From a virus, in IMG/VR virus record IMGVR_UViG_3300025010_000007, positions 1-64,000 of that record: a stretch of 64,000 bases of DNA; one strand, written 5' to 3'. The notes beneath the pieces are model-generated. The model was not told where the DNA came from and ran no database searches. It saw only the letters and a list, made by a program, of their open reading frames with translations. Each line of letters begins with the position of its first letter. The stretch's first letter is position 1. The position numbers and the translations under genes were made by a program. This document shows positions 16,393-26,000 of the stretch, piece by piece.

Positions 16393-16410
16393 GTCGCGCG
16401 ATAGCGCGAC
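16393..16410. other. DGR hairpin/cruciform downstream of VR
   Basis: A perfect 7-bp stem GTCGCGC / GCGCGAC with a 4-base loop, 36 bp past the variable repeat and just before the avd ribosome site. In the Bordetella phage BPP-1 DGR, a comparable short GC-rich hairpin after the target repeat promotes retrohoming. Here that role is inferred from position and shape. Confidence 0.75.
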
Positions 16411-16433
16411 AGACAGAACACAAGATGCAGAAA

Positions 16434-17657
16434 TCAGATTACGAAAGCGGAGCGAAACCCAATGTTGGCGTAGGCGTACGACCGACCGTAGCTGAGGATC
16501 AAGGCGAACACACCCGCACTCGAACCGTAGCCCCAGGAGCCACCACGAAAGGGCACCCGCTCTCCGTAGTTTCGTATTTGTAAGTTGTCGCCACCATGGG
16601 ACGCATCAACAGAAGCTAAACCTAAAAGTTTTGCTATATTAGGTACCGTTATACCACCTGCAGCAGTAAGACTTTCAAATAAAACCTGAGAATATCCATA
16701 GTCAAATTGACCTCCTGGGATATACATAGGGTTGCTTATTACTGTATTGATCTTAGGATCGCCGCCTACGTCATGGGATGTAGTAGTCGAATCTCCGGCA
16801 GACGTATTGTCATATTTAAGTGTACCTGCAGTGCCAGGAGCAACTAAACTTCCATCTGTTGCAAGTATCGCTTTCCATTCTGCACTGCCCGCCGCTTGAT
16901 CTTTAGTGTTATCAGCAGCATTATTATCGGCAAGGATCTGGATTTCACCGTTAAGACGAAGGCCACCGACCCACTCGGACACATTTCCGTTTAAGTCATA
17001 GATGCCGAAAGGACTTCCATCATGGCTCCACGCTACTGGACCGCTGCCGGTTGCTACCCTACCTGTCTTGTTGACTCCGGTGTCTTTATGTGACGGTATG
17101 CCTTTTTCTGTTGCAACAGCGGCATCATATCCATAGTTGTTGTTACCGCGTGGCATAAATCCGTTTTTCTTGCACCAAAGTGCAACGGCTGCCCACTCCG
17201 CGTTGGTCACGAGATGCCAACCTACACCTTTTAACTTGCAATTTGTTAGCGCAGAATCAATTGTCAATGAGTTTGCCGGGTCTTGATATTTCAGTGATAG
17301 TGCCCTTGCTGCAGCTCCGCTGCCAACAACGATGTTTTGGTATTTTGACACATAAATAAATGGTTTAATCACACCATTTAAGATGAATGCCGAATGGGGA
17401 TATTGTCCGCCACCGGTAAGGACATCTGCTTCATTGAAGCAAGGAACGACCACCATAACGGAAGGATTGCCCTGGTCATCAAATATTACAGTATTCCGAC
17501 CAAAGCTGGCATCCTGTACCCGCTCACGCCAGGACCGCTGTTCTGCGGCATCGGTAATAACTCCGCTACGCTGGAATCGCTCAGTAAGCGAGATTTCAAT
17601 TTCGTTAATATCCCTAAGAAGTTGCCCCTGGGTATATGGACCACTAATGTATTGCAT
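16434..17657 (-). CDS. DGR target: tail tip protein with C-type-lectin (FGE-sulfatase) fold
   Basis: 407 aa. Residues 1-150 form an attachment region. From about residue 155 the FGE-sulfatase type of C-type-lectin fold is visible: GVGWHLVTNAEWAAVALWCKK, GSGPVAWSHDGSPFGIYDLNGNVSEWVGGL, and the closing RVPFRGGSWGYGSS ... NIGFRSAFVI. The last 36 residues are the DGR variable region. The catalytic cysteines of true formylglycine-generating enzyme are not apparent, which fits a binding scaffold, not an enzyme. It starts one base after the stop of the 72-aa gene. Probable receptor-binding protein. Confidence 0.92.
   Translation of the reverse strand: MQYISGPYTQGQLLRDINEIEISLTERFQRSGVITDAAEQRSWRERVQDASFGRNTVIFDDQGNPSVMVVVPCFNEADVLTGGGQYPHSAFILNGVIKPFIYVSKYQNIVVGSGAAARALSLKYQDPANSLTIDSALTNCKLKGVGWHLVTNAEWAAVALWCKKNGFMPRGNNNYGYDAAVATEKGIPSHKDTGVNKTGRVATGSGPVAWSHDGSPFGIYDLNGNVSEWVGGLRLNGEIQILADNNAADNTKDQAAGSAEWKAILATDGSLVAPGTAGTLKYDNTSAGDSTTTSHDVGGDPKINTVISNPMYIPGGQFDYGYSQVLFESLTAAGGITVPNIAKLLGLASVDASHGGDNLQIRNYGERVPFRGGSWGYGSSAGVFALILSYGRSYAYANIGFRSAFVI
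16447..16556 (-). repeat. DGR variable repeat (VR), 110 bp
   Basis: The 3' end of the target gene matches the TR over 110 bp with 16 substitutions. They change 12 amino acids relative to the TR-encoded sequence: Y-F, N-S, N-G, N-Y, N-S, Y-A, N-I, N-S, N-Y, N-Y, N-Y, N-A. Only one change (T to G in the Y-to-A codon) is not at a template adenine. Similarity ends sharply at both edges. Confidence 0.95.
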
Positions 17658-17876
17658 CTATTGTAACCCTCCCTCTGCTGCCACTGGCATTTCTGATATA
17701 GGGAATAATTCAATATTATTTCTACGTAAATCAGCTTCGTAGGTTGATAGATATGTTGATGCAGAAGTTTTATTGCCTTTGACAGAGGTTTCCCCCACTA
17801 GGTCAACGCCTTCATCCATGAAGTCAACTTTTATCGTGGTTGTACCGTCATCATTTTCGATAAATTCATGCATCAT
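17658..17876 (-). CDS. Small tail-region protein, 72 aa
   Basis: Short soluble protein (EFIENDDGTTTIKVDFMDEGVDLVGETSVKG) that overlaps the upstream 213-aa gene by four bases and ends at the start of the DGR target. Tight coupling suggests it helps assemble or attach the diversified tail protein. No family recognised. Confidence 0.65.
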   Translation of the reverse strand: MMHEFIENDDGTTTIKVDFMDEGVDLVGETSVKGNKTSASTYLSTYEADLRRNNIELFPISEMPVAAEGGLQ

Positions 17877-18514
17877 GCTTCCATCACCGCCACATTAATA
17901 TTTACACCTTCTGATATGACGTAGATCGGCACCATAATTGTAGGGTCGAATTTAAATGTTATCACGGTCCCAGACTCAACAGGGAAACCAGTTTGCTGAG
18001 TAACGCTAGACGGGCCAATCCGGAAGCGAAGCACGGGATCTTCGTTTTTAATAATCATCATACGCCTACCTGTTTTTGCCGACGCCGCAGCAAATATTTC
18101 TGCCGCGGTAGTCGTTACTGTTTTAGTCCCAACGGACGGAGCTGCAACAATTTCATCTCCCGTGCCGGTAATAGTTGCACTTACTGACGCGTCTACTTTC
18201 AACTTTCCGTCAGAAGTCACTCCGACATCGTTTGAGCCATCTGTTATTTTTGCTTTACCAAGTAGTGCAGTCCCTGCTGGTAGACTACCAGTTAGCTTGG
18301 TAGGGATTGCCTCCGCATCCTGGTTAACAACCTTCACATTCCCGGGGCTTGCAGCCGTCAATAACGGGTTACCCTGGGCATCATACAGCAGCACTCTGCC
18401 AGCGCCGCCTTCACCTTTCCACATTTCAAATCCCGTCTCGTCACTATTTACATATTGGGGCACGGGCAAACCTCTGTTGGTTACTAAAATATCCGCATCA
18501 ATAACAGCCGGCAT
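17873..18514 (-). CDS. Putative tail fibre/structural protein, 213 aa
   Basis: The start was chosen at ATG 18514 behind AAGGGGAG; the longer frame overlaps the upstream gene and has no ribosome site. The N-terminal half resembles short-tail-fibre repeats (LPVPQYVNSDETGFEMWKGEGGAGRVLLYDAQGNPLL). The C-terminal half is beta-rich (VTTTAAEIFAAASAKTGRRMMIIKNEDPVLRFRIG). Probably a structural carrier for the tail tip proteins. Confidence 0.65.
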   Translation of the reverse strand: MPAVIDADILVTNRGLPVPQYVNSDETGFEMWKGEGGAGRVLLYDAQGNPLLTAASPGNVKVVNQDAEAIPTKLTGSLPAGTALLGKAKITDGSNDVGVTSDGKLKVDASVSATITGTGDEIVAAPSVGTKTVTTTAAEIFAAASAKTGRRMMIIKNEDPVLRFRIGPSSVTQQTGFPVESGTVITFKFDPTIMVPIYVISEGVNINVAVMEA

Positions 18515-18549
18515 TTTTTTTCTCCCCTTTCTTCTAAAAACCATTTCTC

Positions 18550-19410
18550 CTAGAGTTCGTATAACAAAACCTCTGCATCCAGTAGCTTTATACCGTCTAA
18601 ACCGTAAGTACCGTCGAGAAACCACAAGTCGTGTTCAATTATTACCCTGGAGCTGATATTTTCCGTATTTTGGTTGCTTGCAGTATAGCCTAAATTTAAG
18701 TCATGTTCTTTTTGGATCTCCTTACTACTAAGGTTATACGTACTATCAAGTAAAGCCGCTACAGATTGCTGTGTAGGCATATAAAAACCCATACATGTTA
18801 AAATAGGTTCATTGGCGTAAAGAGACCCACTAAGTAACCAACTACCGTCCAAATACAATATACGCTCATTCCAAAAATTGATTGTTGCCCGATAGGTAAT
18901 AGTAAGTTCTATCTCTTTGGGGTTTGTTGCTAAAAAAGGCATAACCCACACTTTACCAACATGCGCACGGGTAACTCTTTCAACGAAGGCAGTTATTTGG
19001 TCAAAGCCAAAAACATCTGTGTAAGACGGATTAGTTCGGATCCACATCTCACTTAAGTTAAATATGTTTTCGATAGTCACTTCTATCCCATAAGAGCGCA
19101 GTGCATTAATCAGATCCGACTTTGTCATCGGACCGCCGGGTTCTCGCATTATGGCGATAATATTAGCACGACGGACATCCAAGGATACAGCCGGATTTAT
19201 AGGTATACCGTACTCAGTTTCACGAATAGGTATGGTTTCAACGGCTGTAGAGACTCGCATTTCCTGCTTAACTTGATTAACTAAGGCGTCATACTTATCC
19301 AAAACGGTTCCCAGACCTCCAAAAAGCCTTTGGTTCCCCTGACCTTTTAAATCCAGCCACCTGTGCGGGAAAAAACTCAATAAAAACAATTTAAACCCCA
19401 AGGCCATCAC
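18550..19410 (-). CDS. Baseplate/tail protein of the XkdT-YmfQ neighbourhood, 286 aa
   Basis: The order after baseplate J and the YGIPINPAVSLDVRRANIIAIMREPGGPMTKSDLINALRSYGIEVTIEN region fit the DUF2313-type (Mu gp48/YmfQ) baseplate proteins, which contain an 'R.A.I.A......TK..L......G..V.I.E' pattern. The C-terminal 120 residues are unique and contain two similar 'YLDGSWLLSG' / 'FLDGTYGLDG' repeats. It probably connects the baseplate wedge to fibres. Confidence 0.75.
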   Translation of the reverse strand: MMALGFKLFLLSFFPHRWLDLKGQGNQRLFGGLGTVLDKYDALVNQVKQEMRVSTAVETIPIRETEYGIPINPAVSLDVRRANIIAIMREPGGPMTKSDLINALRSYGIEVTIENIFNLSEMWIRTNPSYTDVFGFDQITAFVERVTRAHVGKVWVMPFLATNPKEIELTITYRATINFWNERILYLDGSWLLSGSLYANEPILTCMGFYMPTQQSVAALLDSTYNLSSKEIQKEHDLNLGYTASNQNTENISSRVIIEHDLWFLDGTYGLDGIKLLDAEVLLYEL

Positions 19411-19413
19411 ATC

Positions 19414-20532
19414 CTACGATATTAAAATCGTTCCAGGTAGCGCCATCTCGGTATTATCCAGCACCTGGTTTGCTGCTGGTGTGGTCATATTAAAGTCAAT
19501 CAGTACTGGCTTTTTATCAGTGTCAATCAGGTCATAAGCACCGCTCGCTGCAGTAATAAGGTTAACCACACGGATAATTCGGTCAAGGTTTGCCTGTCCG
19601 TTAATATATTCCTTCAAAGCAGCTTCTACAATTGGCCTTCCCGTGTCAACTGTGTATCCTTCCCGCCACACACAATCGGTTAAAGTAACATCCACTGCAA
19701 CCCCCGTTGGTGAAATAACTAACACTCCTCCATCGGCAATATCGGCAGGTATTTTAGTGTCGATATACGCCTGCACATCATCAACAAGATCCTGGCTTGG
19801 TATCCCGTCAGGACCGGAAATCATAATATCAACTGTTCCATTACCACGATTGCGAGGAAAAACTGTAGCCGATACCACACCATTAACACTTTCAGCCCAG
19901 ATCTTATAGTCTGATGAGGTTCCCCCGCGCTCCGGGTTGCGCTTACGGGCCAGGATCCTGGCCCGGTATGGTTCATCGTCCTCTTTTTCTGTACCAGTCT
20001 GCAAAAGAGCCGAATCAGTTACAAAATCAAACCCGGCCTGAGCCACCAGGTTAATGGCACCATCGGGAACGTTTCCAATTTCCCCTGTCTGGGTGCATTC
20101 AACCTGTACCCCTACTATAAAAGAACTACCGGTAGGGATATATTTACCCTGCCCAACCACTACCCGAAACTGAACAGGTGGGTCATTACCAACCGGTGTG
20201 GTAGTTAATAAGAAATCATCTGGTACGAGTAGATCAGCAACCACAGGGGCACTTTTATGCAGCGTTACTGTATGAATGGACTTGGCAGCTAGTTTTCGGT
20301 CTACCCCATATTCATAACCCATTTCGTCTAATTTATCTTCTTTTGCTCCTATAGCTGTTAGCTGGTCATAAACCATTTTAATTACAACTACCAGTATATA
20401 AATAGCTTCTCTTAGTCCTACGATCAGATGTTTAATAACCCATTGATTAGCTAAATCCTGAATGGTTTTATTCGACCCAACAATGTCATTAACCAGGGTC
20501 TGTGTAATTTCGTCCTTTGTTGGCCATATCAA
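19414..20532 (-). CDS. Baseplate J-like protein (Mu gp47 / XkdT family)
   Basis: 372 aa. The conserved core is visible: YGVDRKLAAKSIHTVTLHKS, GEIGNVPDGAINLV, EKEDDEPYRARILARKRNPERGGTSSDYKIWAESVNGVVSATVFPRNRGNGTVDIMI and VYIDTKIPADI-like segments. These proteins form the wedge of contractile-tail baseplates. Its start overlaps the stop of the DUF2634-like gene. Confidence 0.9.
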   Translation of the reverse strand: MIWPTKDEITQTLVNDIVGSNKTIQDLANQWVIKHLIVGLREAIYILVVVIKMVYDQLTAIGAKEDKLDEMGYEYGVDRKLAAKSIHTVTLHKSAPVVADLLVPDDFLLTTTPVGNDPPVQFRVVVGQGKYIPTGSSFIVGVQVECTQTGEIGNVPDGAINLVAQAGFDFVTDSALLQTGTEKEDDEPYRARILARKRNPERGGTSSDYKIWAESVNGVVSATVFPRNRGNGTVDIMISGPDGIPSQDLVDDVQAYIDTKIPADIADGGVLVISPTGVAVDVTLTDCVWREGYTVDTGRPIVEAALKEYINGQANLDRIIRVVNLITAASGAYDLIDTDKKPVLIDFNMTTPAANQVLDNTEMALPGTILIS

Positions 20533-20945
20533 ATATTTTCACCTCCAAGCGATAATTGAAGTTCCTGTAGCTCAGTCTCGCCTCGGGGAAGGTATTTAAC
20601 GTAAAGCATTTTGACCTGCTTACCTTCGATTGTGATTAACTGCAGCTGACATTCAAATACCTGCTCTATCCACCCTTGCCCTCCACTCTGGGTACCAATA
20701 AGCAGCAGGGCTGCTCTAGCCTCAGCCTCTACCATTCTCGCATTCTCCTCGGTATATGGCTTGGTTAGCAAAGTATACAATGTTGTTCCATAGTTGAGGA
20801 AAAACACACTTTCACCCAGGTCGGTTAATAGTCGTAAATAGGCTTGCTGCTTGATATTATCTTCGCTGCTAACAGTTGATAGGTTGTCCATGTCAAAAAC
20901 AATATCTCCGTTTAAAATTAAAATATCTGTTCCAGTATTTATCAT
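20529..20945 (-). CDS. Baseplate protein, XkdS/DUF2634 (gp25-like)
   Basis: 138 aa. The 'NGDIVFDMDNLSTVSSEDNIKQQAYLRLLTDLGESVFFLNYGTTLY' stretch matches the lysozyme-like gp25/XkdS family of baseplate wedge proteins, with the LLT...GE.....YG pattern. It is coupled by overlap to both neighbours. Confidence 0.85.
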   Translation of the reverse strand: MINTGTDILILNGDIVFDMDNLSTVSSEDNIKQQAYLRLLTDLGESVFFLNYGTTLYTLLTKPYTEENARMVEAEARAALLLIGTQSGGQGWIEQVFECQLQLITIEGKQVKMLYVKYLPRGETELQELQLSLGGENI

Positions 20946-21352
20946 GTTTCAAACTCCGTTAACTTAGGTTCATCTTCAGCAACTAAGGGACCTTTATCAA
21001 TGAGCCCCAAGACCACATATTGTTCACTGCCGAGGCTTCCTTGAACTGCGGCTGCCAGAACTTCTTGGCCTACCTTGTAGGGCCACTGAGGCAGGTGTAT
21101 TGTATGATCCTCATGCGGGTGAGACGGTCCCGGGGGAACATGCTCAGGGTGCGTAGCATGGGTTTTATGCCGGCGAAACGGGTAAAAGGTATCCATAAGG
21201 CACCTACACCAGCCTGTTTCTGTTTCCCATGGCTGTATTAGAATCTTTAACAACCTGTTATCCTCGTCAACGGCAACAATTTCAGCGAAGACAATAGGGG
21301 ATTGAGGAATTAAATCTTCCATTGTTTTTTGCTGCTCAGTAAATAGTCTCAT
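20942..21352 (-). CDS. Baseplate protein of the XkdR/spike position, OB-fold-like, with His-rich loop
   Basis: 136 aa. The N-terminal half reads as OB-fold strands (PIVFAEIVAVDEDNRLLKILIQPWETETGW), the C-terminal half as a second barrel (KVGQEVLAAAVQGSLGSEQYVVLGLID). Between them is a His/Pro-rich loop (HKTHATHPEHVPP then PHEDHTIH) with about eight histidines in 25 residues, unusual and possibly metal-binding, as in iron-loaded spike tips. It lies between the XkdQ-like and XkdS-like genes, the place of DUF2577/XkdR or a gpV-like spike. Confidence 0.65.
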   Translation of the reverse strand: MRLFTEQQKTMEDLIPQSPIVFAEIVAVDEDNRLLKILIQPWETETGWCRCLMDTFYPFRRHKTHATHPEHVPPGPSHPHEDHTIHLPQWPYKVGQEVLAAAVQGSLGSEQYVVLGLIDKGPLVAEDEPKLTEFET

Positions 21353-22479
21353 TAACCGAATTGCCCCCCTTCCTCAAAAGGTAGATTCGTAAAGCTAATT
21401 TCTGCCTTTAAACCTTCTTTTGATCCCAATACCACGATTTTAGGTGTAAAGTATACCTGACTCAACCCAACCCCCACACCATTTAGACTAATGCGCCGGT
21501 CATTTGATAGCTCCGGAAACCAGTCAGTGTCAAATGAACCATATACCTGCTGCCGAGACAAATCCTCCAGGATACTTCTTGCTTTTCTCTGGCATTGATC
21601 CCGGGTAAGATTCGGGTAGTAATACCGTTGGGTGTACTTGTGCCCGGTCGATGAACCTGAAAAGGACGCCTTTTCTACTATACGCTGCCCTTTGCCTTTC
21701 TTTTTACCAGGTATCCAGGATATAACCTCCACTATAAGGTTACGTGCTGCGTTGGGGGCTCTTTCAATACAAAAATGCTCATCAATGTTAAAGCCCCAGG
21801 TAAAAGAAATCGGGTCAAGGGTATAGCCGGGGAGATTTTCTTGCGGACCAAAATACCATTCCTCGCCCTTCACCCTTGTTGTAAATCCTTCATTTTGGGC
21901 CATATATAAAACAAAATCCCAGTGTGATATTTCACGCTTCGTGTCAACATGGTCTTCCTTTTCGTATCCACCTATCAGAGTGGCTGTTTCCACCGGTACC
22001 ACTGGAGTTAAACCATGAATAGCAGCAATTTGCTTAAACGCAGCTGTAGAAGTCTGGTTTTGCCACTTAGCTGTCTCCTTATAGTCAAATGGCTTTGCAG
22101 CATAAGAGCGACCATGGATAGTTACAATTTCCCCATCGCGCTTAGAGAAATCCCAAGTAGGCCTGTCCATCATGCCTTCAATTAACAAAGCAGGATCTCC
22201 CTCGCCCTCGAAACCGGCTTCAATTTTAACTGCTGCTGTGCCAAAAACCAGTTCAGAGGATTTTGATGGACCACTAAAGAGCAGTTCATCCCGAGGCTGG
22301 TTTTCGGTTACCTCCCATGGCAAAGTTACCTGAAAGGCATCAACTGCCCCCAATCCGTTAGCCTCTGCCTGAAAAGAAATCCAATCTACAACCCGCTTAT
22401 CATTTATACTTATTATTACTATTGGTTTACCAATAGTACGAAATGGACCTTTACGGTTCACAAAGGGATCCTTAAGCAC
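21352..22479 (-). CDS. Tail hub protein (XkdQ / late control gpD-like)
   Basis: 375 aa. The N-terminal beta domain (PIVIISINDKRVVDWISFQAEANGLGAVDAFQVTLPW), central ISHWDFVLYMAQNEGFTTRVKGEEWYFGP and C-terminal domain match the hub family gp27/gpD/XkdQ. This protein forms the trimeric ring below the tail tube and carries the spike. It overlaps the XkdP-like gene upstream. Confidence 0.85.
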   Translation of the reverse strand: MLKDPFVNRKGPFRTIGKPIVIISINDKRVVDWISFQAEANGLGAVDAFQVTLPWEVTENQPRDELLFSGPSKSSELVFGTAAVKIEAGFEGEGDPALLIEGMMDRPTWDFSKRDGEIVTIHGRSYAAKPFDYKETAKWQNQTSTAAFKQIAAIHGLTPVVPVETATLIGGYEKEDHVDTKREISHWDFVLYMAQNEGFTTRVKGEEWYFGPQENLPGYTLDPISFTWGFNIDEHFCIERAPNAARNLIVEVISWIPGKKKGKGQRIVEKASFSGSSTGHKYTQRYYYPNLTRDQCQRKARSILEDLSRQQVYGSFDTDWFPELSNDRRISLNGVGVGLSQVYFTPKIVVLGSKEGLKAEISFTNLPFEEGGQFG

Positions 22480-23059
22480 TATTTATCACCAACTTCATGC
22501 CGGGTTGGATTTTATGCGGTCCATTAGCCAGAATGCCCTGATTATCCTGGTATATCTGTTCCCACTTATTTGGGTCACCTAAAAGGTTTGCGGCAATTCG
22601 GCTTAATGTATCTCCCGACTTTACGATATATTCTTTATTACTTATTGTCGTTGACTCCGCTACCAGTGAAGTTGCCTTATCTACCGCATCTACCACCTGA
22701 GTTTGATTTGAACTGTTATCAACAACCCGGCGTACCGTAATGGAAAAAGGAATTCGCCGGGCAGTCTTGTAATCCGGTAAGAATTCCTCTATTACTACAG
22801 GTATCGTAAATTTCTCAGTAGTAAGCAGCACTGCCTTTCCAGCAGTTCTCATTAGGCCTATGGTCATCATGCGTTCATAGGCATCAGTACCAGTAAACGT
22901 GCCACTCCAGCTTATAGGTCGGTAAGTCGGGCCAAAGTCCTGTATGCTCATACTGCCGCCCGGAAATTCCCGGATGGCTAACATCTGCTTGCCGCCTAAC
23001 TGGATTAAATCGGGCTTTTCAAAATCCCTTAGCTCAACCCCTCCGAGAGAAACTTTCAT
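22472..23059 (-). CDS. Baseplate/tail protein with C-terminal LysM (XkdP-like)
   Basis: 195 aa. The N-terminal domain resembles XkdP/gp53 proteins (DLIQLGGKQMLAIREFPGGSMSIQDFGPTYRPISWSGTF). The C-terminus is a LysM module (YIVKSGDTLSRIAANLLGDPNKWEQIYQDNQGIL ... IQPGMKLVI). Known role in this family: part of the baseplate hub, with LysM binding tail components or peptidoglycan. Confidence 0.9.
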   Translation of the reverse strand: MKVSLGGVELRDFEKPDLIQLGGKQMLAIREFPGGSMSIQDFGPTYRPISWSGTFTGTDAYERMMTIGLMRTAGKAVLLTTEKFTIPVVIEEFLPDYKTARRIPFSITVRRVVDNSSNQTQVVDAVDKATSLVAESTTISNKEYIVKSGDTLSRIAANLLGDPNKWEQIYQDNQGILANGPHKIQPGMKLVINSA

Positions 23060-23062
23060 CTA

Positions 23063-26000
23063 CTATACCCCCTGGAAGCTGGTATGCCGCCCTATAGTGA
23101 GTCGGGCTTGCTGGGCTTTAAAGCCACTTCTTCTTTCTAATATATCAGCCACGCGTTCGGCAAGTACCCTAGAATCCTCACCCGGCTGTTGATAAATGTT
23201 TATTGTCACATCTCCATGATTATACACTTCCTTCCTGCCCAACACATCTGACAGTCTATGATTAGGTGTAATTTGACTACCCCGCGGTACATTCATTAAC
23301 TCAGGCCCTTTTTCACCTACCCAGGCTAAGCCACCAGGGGCAGAATCCGTACCTGCAGCAAATCGAGCTATATTGTCATACATACTACCAGCTAATGCCT
23401 GACCACCAAACGAGCCCAAACCTGCACCAACTGCTGCACCAATCAGTGCTGTCAAAGGCGATAAAACACCAGCGCCGACAAGCGATCCGGTTACAGCACC
23501 AGTTAAAGCCCCTACTCCTATGGAACCCAGTGAAGAGCCTAGTTCTTTTGCTAATGCTTGCTTTTTATCATTTGCACTAATTATTTCCGATGCAGAAGCA
23601 AACAGTGCTAATGGTATAGCTAATCTTGAGAGTGTCTTAGTTATATCACTAAATCCCCGTGCAAGGTTTTTTGCTTGGTGGGCTATCCTGCGAACCTTAT
23701 CCGCTTCTTCTATTGTGTTTGTTTTAGCTATTTTCTTCACATAGTCTTTATGAATTTCATGTACGGCTTTTTCATATCCAGTTCTACTAGATTCAAGCCC
23801 TACCGCCGCGTATTCAGCATTGTTAGCGCTATTTTGTATTTTTTCGCTACCGAAAAATCCTTTGACCCCACCCCAGGCATTAGACATGAAATTTCCAATA
23901 CCACCAAAGAAACCTCCTTCAGCGTGCATTGGAATCCCTAGCATCTCTCCAGCCCTTTGCCATAAGGCTAGTGCTCCACCTCTTCTGCTTAGGGACAGAG
24001 GAATAATGACCTCTGGGCCAGCCTCACCTACAAGCCCAAGGTGTGAGCTGGTTATAATGCCACCGGAAGCGTACTTTGCAAGTGTCGAACCAGTTTCGCC
24101 TGACGTAACACTTACACTTCCGCCTATACCTGCACTCCTTTTAATATTTGACCATATCTCTTGCACCGCATGGACAGGGGACGTTGCCATGGACTTAATA
24201 CCATCCACCAACATGCTTATTATATTGGCACCGAGATTATAAAAATCTGTTCCTAAGTTACCAAGAGTAGACTTCATATCAGTCCATGTATCGGAAAACA
24301 TATTTTTGATGTCTGTCCAAGCCTTGCCCCATTTACCCGTTAAGATATCGCAACCAATAACAATAATACCAGACACAATATCCCATGCAATTTTAATTAC
24401 TCCCACAATATAATCCCAAGCTAGTTTGGCTGAACTTTTAATGACACTCCAAGCACCTTTTAGAAATGCAATTGCTGGCTGCACACCGTTTTTGATAAGC
24501 GGTCCTACCACTAACCATACATTTGCCATTGCCTGTTTTATAAGAGGCATATTAGTAATAAACCAGGATTTAACCGTTGTCCATGCGCTTATCGTAGAAC
24601 TTCTTACTGCGTTCCATGCTCCCATAATGGAATTCTTAATCTCATTAAATGCGGGCATAATCGCCGACTTAATAGTGTTCCAGAAACCAACCAATAATGG
24701 TCTTATGGTGTCCCAATTCTTGTACACAAGATAGGCAATACCTGCAACAGCAGCAATGGCAAGGACAGCTCCGCCAGAAAATAAGGCTATTTTACCGAAG
24801 GTGATACCAGCAACCGATAAGGCTAATTGTAGGGCTCTAAAAGATGTAACAACTACGGTAATTGCGCCACCTATTGCCAAAAAAGCACTAACACCACCCG
24901 CAATAGCAAATATATATTTACTCACCTGGGGATGCTTATCAAAATATTTTGTTAGCACCTCCAGTTCATCCCTTATAAGATTAAACATTTTCGATGTTCC
25001 ATCAAGCAAAGGTGTGCCCAGCACGGTCAGAGATGTAACCCATGATTCTTTAGCTGTATCCATTATTTGGTTAAAATTCTGCATTTGCAAAGACACGCGC
25101 TCATTTAAGCTCAACTGATTTATTAAGCCATCTTGAATTTCCTCAAGCGAACCCTCCCCAGTTCGCAGTAGGGTGTATGCTGTCCTTCCGCCCTGTTCGC
25201 CGAACACTTTATGGAACAGTTTAATTAGTTTATCTGTACCCATCCCTTGCTCCGCCAGTTCAAATTGCCGCCCTATCTCTTTTTCATCGGCAATAATTTT
25301 GCCTCCACCGACAGTTTTTCGTAATATTTCCGCAATATCTTTAGCGGCTTTTAGTTGTCCTCGTGGATCTTTAGCGTAATCAAGGAATATAGACTTACCT
25401 GAACTGTCCAGCCAACCGACTTCGGCCATCATCTCTGTTTGTTTTTTTGTTTGCGGTACAAGGCGTTCCAGGAAGTTGCGTACAAATGTACCAGCGGAAG
25501 CACCTTCAGGTGTTTGAGTTCTGGTTAATGCAACCAGCACAGAAGAATCCAACACCTGTTCAGCTTTACTCCTATTAAGCCACATTCGCGTAGCTACACC
25601 AGCCATATTACCCAGGCCCCGGTTAATATCTTCTGCATTTGCTGAAGAAGCTGCAGCTACTTTTGTTACTGTATCAGCAGCTTCAAGCATTTGCTGGCCT
25701 GTCAACTGAAAACCAGCTCTAGTTTGAACCATAAGTTCTGCAGCAGATTCTGGAACCATTTTATTTAACTGAGCAAATTTTATAGTGGCCTCAGCGGCTC
25801 CGTTCATAATATCCTGATACTGAATACCGCCCTTTTGAAGCTCAACAAAAACACGTCCGGCATCAAGATTAGAAAATGTTGTTTCAAGACCTAACCTGGT
25901 GGTAAGGTTTTGAATGTCATGCATTTTTTGAGTAATTTCATTGGCCTTGGACGGGTCAAAAAGATCTTTACCGAAAGTTAAGGACTTAATTTCAGTCATA

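Noticed and set aside
16434-17657. Target protein as a real formylglycine-generating enzyme
   Set aside because: The FGE fold is used as a C-type-lectin scaffold. The active-site cysteines were not seen and the 3' end is a DGR variable repeat in a tail cluster.
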